This document shows positions 57,480 to 64,000 of a stretch of 64,000 nt of DNA, piece by piece. The stretch lies in contig CANTUQ010000031.1 of assembly GCA_947683425.1 (NCBI GenBank), forward strand, positions 2,243,001 to 2,307,000, read 5' to 3'. The translations under genes and the position numbers were made by a program. A model generated the notes under the pieces. That model was given only the letters and a program-made list of their open reading frames with translations, was not told where the DNA came from and did not search any database. The DNA is from Excoecaria cochinchinensis (lineage: Eukaryota > Streptophyta > Magnoliopsida > Malpighiales > Euphorbiaceae). The stretch's first letter is position 1, and each line of letters opens with the position of its first letter.

Positions 57480-58239
57480 TCTAGCCCTCTGGAATGGTGT
57501 CCCTACTGGTCTCGTCTTGACCTATAAGGTGTTGGTGAGATGCAGCGTTCTCTAGCTACGACCCCGTTGTGAAGAGCAGTGTTCTCTAACTGCAGCTTCA
57601 ATTGTGAAATGCAATTTCAATGGTGAGACGCGGTGTTTGTTAACCACAATCTCGGTGTGAAGAGCAGTGTTCTCTAACTGCAGCTTCAATTGTGAGATGC
57701 GGTGTTTGCTAACCACAATCTCGGTGCGAAGAGCAGTGTTATCTAACGGCAGCTTCAATTGTGAGATGCGGTGTTTGTGAGATGCGGTATTCTCTTACCA
57801 CAGTCTCGGGGTGAAGAGCAGTGTTCTCTAATTGCAACTTCGATTTGTTGGAGTTCCCTTGCTAACCCCCATCCGATCTTCAAGGTGTGTATCTCTAACG
57901 GCAGCTTCAATTGTAAGATGCGGTGTTTATGAGATGCGGTACTCTCTGACCACAGTCTTGGGGTGAAGGGCAGTGTCCTCAAACTGCAACTTCGATTTGT
58001 TGGAGTTCCCTTGCTAACCCCTATCCGATCTGTAAGGTGTGTAGTACTCTCTGACTACAACATGAACTGTGAGATGCAGTACTCTCTGACTACAATCTCG
58101 ATTTGTTGAAGTTCCCCTGCTAACCCCCATCAGATCTGCAAGGTGTGTAGTACTCTCTGACTACAACATCAACTGTGAGATGCAGTGCTTTCTGACTACA
58201 GTCTCAAGGTGAAGAGCAGTGTTCTCTAACTGCAACTTC
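57480..58239 (-). repeat. 139-bp tandem repeat of element I, left part
   Basis: Irregular copies of a unit with GAAGAGCAGTGTTCTCTAAC, CCCCTGCTAACCCCCATCC and AGTACTCTCTGACTACA. Sub-repeats (GTGAGATGCAGTACTCTCTG) show that the unit grew from a shorter one. The copies near 57540-57990 are the most scrambled. H interrupts the array at 58239. Confidence 0.88.
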
Positions 58240-58636
58240 TGTAACACCCCCTTCCCATACGTAGGCGATCCCATCCGAGAAGGAGTGAGATGCCGTATGA
58301 GTAAAGGTGCCACCAAGCAAGTACAAAGTAAAACATATATTCATTCATAACATACATACAGAAATACGGTATAATTAAAACTTTACATGCAGAAAGCAAA
58401 AGCTGATCATGCATTACTATAAGAACTATTACAATAATGTTCTGATCAACTAGCTGATACAAAATAATATTACATATCCAAAATATAATTACAAACGCGA
58501 AAGCTGAAACAAAACCGATACAGAGAGTTCTATACAAAAAGAATCATCACTGATACAAAACTGAGCCCTACACTAAAACTCTTCTGTGTTGGCTTGATGA
58601 CGGCGACTCTCTCAAAGCAAAACTCCTTCCGCACCT

Positions 58637-58721
58637 GCACGGGTAAAAACACCGTGCTAAGCGATAAACGCTTAGTGGGGAAACACACATAAATAATGGA
58701 CGGCCATTCACAATGGTCGTC
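58637..58721 (-). promoter_or_regulatory. Intact stem-loop cluster of solo LTR H
   Basis: In sense: hairpin 1, GACGACCATT-GTG-AATGGCCGTC (58699-58721); hairpin 2, CTAAGCG-TTTAT-CGCTTAG (58657-58675); hairpin 3, GCACGG paired with CCGTGC (58637-58657). All stems are perfect except one A-C in hairpin 1. This is the best reference copy. Confidence 0.75.
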
Positions 58722-59165
58722 AAGGCATAACACATTCACAATGGCAGAATGCAAAGGCTATACCATAATCCATACAAACATGCTCATATTTAAAAGCCAT
58801 ACAATCAGTATCTCATAATCGTATCCATTCCAGAATAATCCAACATGTGTTTCATCATTATACTCAATCAGATATTCCATTTAATAGCCAAATCAGATCA
58901 GAACAATTCTATTAAACATTTAAAGAACACCTGCTGACTCTAGATAGTGGATAACGAGTGTACTGAAGGTACCTTACGGGTACGAATCGAATACTGAGGT
59001 TACCTCACAGGTACAAATCAAAAGTCATTCATTTTTTTTCAAAACACATTATTTGTATACTGAGGGGATCTTAAACAAGATCCTAATACTGAAGGGTTCG
59101 CGAGGAACCAAACGGGGACCTGATCGGGGTCCAAACTGAACTGAGGGCTGTAGCTAAAGACTCTA

Positions 59166-59179
59166 TTAGGCATGCCTAA
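59166..59179. promoter_or_regulatory. 14-bp dyad of solo LTR H
   Basis: TTAGGCATGCCTAA followed by CTATCCAC, same as C and G. Confidence 0.6.
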
Positions 59180-59389
59180 CTATCCACTTACTTGACTCTA
59201 GCAGGTTAAGCGTCAATCAAATCACATTTCAGGGTACGAAATAGAATTCATCAGAAATTCATGGTATCACTTATATCAAAGCATATAAAAGTATGGCATG
59301 CATCATACCGCAATATAAGTCCATTCAGAAGAAACACCAAAATCATTTCTGAGTCAAAAGCTGGGAAATTTCGGAAAAAGGGCTGAACG

Positions 59390-59815
59390 GGGTAACGGGG
59401 GAGGTTGGCTGGTCACGAGGCGTGACTGGCCTCCCCACAAGGCAGGTCACGAGACGTGACTGTGGGTCACGCCTCGTGACTTGCTTCGTCCCTCGCAGAT
59501 CACGCGGCGTGATCTCGCTGATCACGCGACGCTCAAGCTGGTCACGCGACGTGACTGGAAGTCACGTCTCATGACTTGCTTCTCTCTTCAGCCGATCACA
59601 CGACATGCCTTTTATCAGGCCGGTCACGAGGCGTGACGGGGAGTCACGTCTCGTGACTGCCTTCCTCAAGGCCGGTCACGCGTTGTGATAGGCAATCACA
59701 ACTCGTAACTGGCTTTGCTCTGGCAGGTCACGAGTCGTGACTGGAAGTCACGTCTCGTGACTGGAAGTCACGTCTCGTGACTTGCCCTCTCTTCCTTGGC
59801 TAGTCACGCGACTCA
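59390..59815 (-). repeat. Palindromic island of solo LTR H
   Basis: About a dozen units of the kind TCACGAGGCGTGA, TCACGCGGCGTGA and AGTCACGTCTCGTGACT, with spacers of variable length. It lies 0.9-1.3 kb from the sense 5' end. Absent from the LTRs of D. Confidence 0.88.
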
Positions 59816-60711
59816 AAATCTGGAAAACGGGATTTCTACAGTAACTCGATTTCTAGTTTTCCAGAATACAGAAATCAATCCCAAATTTGATTCAAAACCA
59901 ATCAAACCTGTTCTTACCTTCTGGAAAACATCCCAAACAATATAAGCAACATATATACAACCCAGTTTCAACATTTAATCAACCAAATCAAGAATATTAT
60001 GCAATCAAGTTCATCAAGAACATAAACCCTAGAAATTTACAGTAAACTCAAAATCATACAAATCACAAGCAAATATTCCCAAACCTGAAATCTAAGCTTC
60101 TCTTCACTTAGTCCCACTGCTCCCAGCAATCTCCTTGCCTTTGGGATCGCGAGGAGTCTCAGCTAAACACAAACATTCAATAATGCAACCCTAAGTTAAA
60201 CCTAAACTCAAGGAAGAAGAAGAAAATTACAGTAAGACAAGGACAAAGATATGTACTTACCAAGTTAGAAGTAAGAGTGAGCAATCTCCATAACACAACT
60301 TGATTAACAGTTAGCAGTATTTAGGAAAGGGAAAAGGAGGAAGAAGATGAAGGTTGAAGAGGAAGAACTTAAATCTGATCTTCTCTTCTTTCTTATTTCT
60401 TTTCTTTATTCATTTTCCCTAACCTAATACACATGTCATTCTCTTGGTGGTGGAACTTACTCACTCACACCCTAACCCCACACATCACACACATCTAATG
60501 CAAACTCAACTAAAAACACCCTACAATGGTATGCTCCAATGTACACAAGCAATTCCCAATTATCACATACTAATGCCATGTATGCACCCACATAATAATA
60601 AACCCAAAAACATACATTTTTACTAAAATACCCTTATGACATGTTGAACACATGCACATGCATGCTCATACAAACAGGCTCATTCTACTAGGGGGCAAAC
60701 GGGGTGTGACA

Positions 60712-61700
60712 ACTTCAATTGGTGAAAGTTCCCCTACTAACCCCCATCCGATCTGCAAGGTGTGTAGTACTCTCTGACTACAACATGAACTGTGAGATGC
60801 AGTGCTTTCTGACTATAGTCTCAAGGTAAAGAGCAGTGTTCTCTAACTGTAACTTCAATTGGTGAAGTTCCCCTGCTAACCCCCATCCAATCTGCAAGGT
60901 GTGTAGTACTCTCTGACTACAACATGAACTGTGAGATGCAGTGCTTTCTAACTACAATCTCAAGGTGAAGAGCAGTGTTCTCTAACTACAACTTCGATTT
61001 GTGAAGTTCCCCTGCTAACCCCCGTCCGATTTGCAAGGTGCATAGCACCCTCTGACTACCGCGTGAACTGTGAGGTGCAGCACTCTCTGGCTACAATCAG
61101 GGTGTGAAGAGCAGTGTTCTCTAACTGCAACTTCGATTTGTGAAGTTCCCCTGCTAACCCCCATCCGATCTGTAAGGTGCGTAGTACTCTCTGACTACCG
61201 CGTGAACTATGAGATGTAGCACTCTCTGAATACAATCTCGGTGTGAAGAGTAGTGTTCTCTAACTGCAACTTCGATTTGTGAAGTTCCCCTAGTAACCCC
61301 CATCCAATCTGCAAGGTGCATAGTACTCTCTGACTACCACGTGAACTATGAGATGTAGCACTCTCTAACTACAATCTCAGTGTGAAGAGCAGTGTTCTCT
61401 AACTGCAACTTCGATTTGTGAAGTTCCCCTGCTAACCCCCATCCGATCTGCAAGGTGTATAGTACTCTTTGACTACCACGTGAACTGTGAGATGTAGCAC
61501 TCTCTGACTACAATCTCGGTGTGAAGAGCAGTGTTCTCTAATTAGAACTTCGATTTGTGAAGTTCCCCTGCTAACCCCCATCCGATCTACAAGGTGCATA
61601 GTACTCTCTGACTACCGCGTGAACTGTGAGATGTAGCACTCTCTGACTACAACTTCGATTGTGAGATGTAGTGTTCTTTAACTACAGTCCCGGTTGCGAT
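60712..61700 (-). repeat. 139-bp tandem repeat of element I, right part
   Basis: Regular copies with GAAGAG starting at 61106, 61245, 61384 and 61523, exactly 139 bp apart, and less regular copies from 60760. With the left part and the ACTTC duplication, this is one array split by H. Confidence 0.92.
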
Positions 61701-61846
61701 TTACTCTATCGCTGATGTTTATCTTGAACTTTCTTTTTTTTTCTGCAAATAAAGGAAAATGCAAATTTGTAGGATAAATTATAAAAGAGATACGTACCTG
61801 TGGCAGCACCTGCCTGTTGGGGTCGTTGTCAGTTGACGTTCACTGG

Positions 61847-62040
61847 GAGACTTGGATGCTCACCGAGAGGCTTTGATGCTCACTGAGAGACTTTGATTCT
61901 CACTGGGAGACTTTGATGCTCACTAAGAGACTTTGATGCTTCACTGGGAGACTTTGATGCTCATTGGGAGGCTTTAATGCTCACTGAGAGACTTTGATAC
62001 TCACTGGGAGACTTTGATGCTCACTAGGAGGCTTTGATTT
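61847..62040 (-). repeat. 20-bp minisatellite of element I
   Basis: About nine copies of GCTCACTGAGAGACTTTGAT with single-base variants and one 21-bp copy near 61938. A second, unrelated array in the same 3' UTR. Confidence 0.9.
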
Positions 62041-64000
62041 TCGATCCTCAAGAGAGGAAAAAAGATTTAAGCTTACTTAGAGAGAAGTTATATTGAAAGT
62101 TTTGTTGCTTGCCTGCAGGCGGACAGATTTCAATGTCTTTAGTGATTTTTCTGTTTTTGCTTTTGTTTTTGATTCTTCCTTTCTTGGAAATATTTATTTT
62201 TTTTTTAGGATTTTTACATTCTGGATGTATTTGAATTTTCACAGCATGTTGGATTTTCAAGGCCTTAAAAATGTCTTTTCTTTGTGTTTTGTTTGTGTTG
62301 TTTTTGTTTGAGAAGTTGTATTGTTTGTACATTTGCATTTGGATTTTGTACATTTATTGTGAGATGTGGGTGAGCGTGCCTCTTATGATAGAGAAACTCA
62401 CCTGATTGCCCCCTGGCACAGCGTGGATAGGCTTGCTTTTCTGGGTAGTGTCTGACAACATTGAGCTGAACCCATCATCTGGATCACCTTTAAGCATGGG
62501 GTCTATTCGGACCTTTCCCCTGAGTTATGTATATGGCAATATATACAAAATATTGTGTGTGTGTGGGATTACGTGTGTGAAATGTATGCATACATTTGAA
62601 TCCGGATTTTGTACACTTGGTGTGATGTGTGTGAGTGTACATCTTATGATAGAAAAACTTACATGTTTGCCTCCGGTATGATGTGTATGAGTAAACTTCC
62701 TCCTTTGAGTGTTTTTGAGAGCGGGTCCGCGAGATTCCATTCTCGTGAGGACTTCATCTTGATCTGCTTGTTCGGCGTGGCCGATGTAGAGCCGAACCTG
62801 TACGTCGACCCGCTTTTGCATCTGATTGCCGCTGAATAAAGTATGCATGGATAGTCTGGCTTCTCAATAGACCTTTTTTTCTACATATTTGTGTGATTCC
62901 GGGTTTTCCTGAACACAGTGTGTCCGGATAGACTTATTCTTCCGGGCATTCCACCTTTGTACAAATGCACTTGACTTCATGCCGTATACAGTGGTCAATA
63001 GTGTCGAGCTAAATTTCTTAGATCATCCTTGCTCATGAGGTCTATTCGGACCTTTCCTTCTAAGTCATGTGCATAACAACATATACAATAAATTGTGTGT
63101 GCTTATGGACTCATGTGTGTGAAATGTACATACATAAAGCTATATACACAAAACACGAGCAAAGGATTAATGTATAAGAATTGTATGTGCAGAACTATAA
63201 GTATAAAGCATTAAACACACAAGATATGTAGGGAGACATGTAAAAGATCTATGCATGTGAGATGCATATGAGATGCAAAAATGGATGGACCACATCCTAG
63301 GCGGTTAAAGGATTCCTTGAGGGTACTGGCTCGGCTGCTCTGATGCCCCCTAAAAAATTTAGAAAAGCATCGTCTTGCTTCATGGACTCTGACCCACAAT
63401 CTTCTGACCCGTGTGCATCTTTGCCCCCGGACTTGGGTTGACTTGAGAATTTCCTCTTCAAAGGACTTTTGTCCTTTAGATATGTTTTGGGAAGGGAAAC
63501 CTTTCGATTTGATAAAGTGTTTAATTAAGTGTTGGCTCGGTAGGTCATGATCTACCTGCCTTGAATTGTTGTGTGTATATGCAATCTGGAATGTGTTTGT
63601 TAGATGAGTTATCAGAGATTCTGTTAGGAATTTTGTTTCGATTTTATGTGGTTTAGGAGAAGGTTTTGTAGAAACCCTTGAAGTGTATTGATAAGTGGTT
63701 ACCTTATCGAAATAGATAATTTTGTGTTTTGAATTGGAGGAGTGTTTGGATTTTGTAAGATTATAGTGATGCTCTGTATACCTGTCAGCTATCTCTAGGA
63801 AATTGTTTGAGCATAAGCATATTGAACCATGTGGATGGCAAAAGTGCATTATTATAGCATCAATCGCTTTTTTGCATTATCTTGCATGCATGAGCCATTG
63901 CATCCTCATTGCATCATCATCCCTTTGATTACACATGAGAAACATTTGCATATGCATTATGACGGAGAAAAAGCTGACAGGGTGTACATTGAGTGTTGAT
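62041..64000 (-). other. Rest of the 3' UTR of element I, no gene seen
   Basis: Non-coding. Diverged duplicated blocks occur, for example GGTCTATTCGGACCTTTCC at about 62503 and 63050 with similar 100-bp sequels, and GGATTTTGTACA near 62342 and 62602. Part of it aligns with 2540-2800 of element A. Open frames here have no recognisable product. Confidence 0.6.

Larger units (their letters stand above)
58240..60711 (-). mobile_element. Solo LTR H (same subfamily as D, 2472 bp)
   Basis: It starts TGTAACACCCCCTTCCC, ends GGGGTGTGACA, and is flanked by ACTTC on both sides. It is colinear with the LTRs of D except for about 1.0 kb (about 58930-59940) present only here. It holds an intact stem-loop cluster, dyad and island, and so shows the complete LTR layout. 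Confidence 0.94.
51673..64000 (-). mobile_element. Element I: Tat-type retrotransposon, 3' part
   Basis: A 3' LTR (51673-57259) is followed by a polypurine tract and a very long 3' UTR rich in tandem repeats. The terminus GTGTCTACA plus TTGCCCCCAATTTT matches element A exactly in form. The part near 63290-63350 aligns with 2690-2750 of A, so pol should begin beyond the right edge. J and the MITE entered its LTR, H its UTR. Confidence 0.85.

Noticed and set aside
63211..63849. 212-codon minus-strand frame
   Set aside because: No recognisable domain. It lies in the 3' UTR of element I, where homologous element A has no gene.

Overview
This window is nuclear DNA of a flowering plant, probably a eudicot with a large repeat-rich genome; the species cannot be told. 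It is built almost entirely of LTR retrotransposons nested inside one another. I see no host gene, rRNA, tRNA or CRISPR array. All protein signal is gag-pol of three plant Ty3/gypsy lineages: Tat/Ogre-like (tRNA-Arg primer site, two RNase H domains), Tekay/Del-like chromovirus (tRNA-Met primer site, integrase chromodomain) and Athila (degenerate tRNA-Asp-type primer site). One Mutator-like MITE is also present.

Layout. (1) 1-13026: element A, Tat, minus strand, with an uninterrupted 2136-aa gag-pol; its 3' LTR runs off the left edge, and the outer end of its 5' LTR is replaced by an inverted copy of the U5 end. (2) 13027-27372: element B, an older decayed Tat, minus strand, cut in pol by A. 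Its 5' LTR holds solo LTR G (19989-26649), which holds solo LTR C (20270-22924). (3) 27373-28585: LTR fragment K, which B entered. (4) 28586-44658: element E, a decayed Athila on the minus strand, interrupted by K, by the two-LTR chromovirus D (32049-39098) and, in its 5' LTR, by solo LTR F (41895-44177). (5) 44659-45038 and 50393-51672: AT-rich host sequence X, possibly an old LTR, split by solo LTR L (45039-50387), which contains solo LTR M (46118-48925). (6) 51673-64000: the 3' part of element I, Tat, minus strand, with a 3' LTR of about 3.1 kb hosting solo LTR J (52628-54666) and the MITE (55252-55687), then a long 3' untranslated region of tandem repeats hosting solo LTR H (58240-60711). 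Pol of I lies beyond the right edge.

Eight insertions (C, D, F, G, H, J, L, M) have matching 5-bp target duplications that I read directly, so the order of nesting is firm. Seven of them are solo LTRs, so LTR-LTR recombination has been frequent here.

The most interesting signal is inside the LTRs. The diverged Tekay-type LTRs share one architecture in sense orientation. About 0.9-1.5 kb from the 5' end lies an island of short CpG-rich palindromes whose sequence differs in every LTR. It is followed by a GCATGC-centred dyad with symmetric base changes, and then by a compact run of two or three stem-loops whose arms change in compensating pairs. The stem-loops look like a conserved structured element of the LTR DNA or RNA; I know of no description of it. 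Element A adds a second highlight: a probable self-primed reverse-transcription product that joined its host with a U5 end where a U3 end should be.
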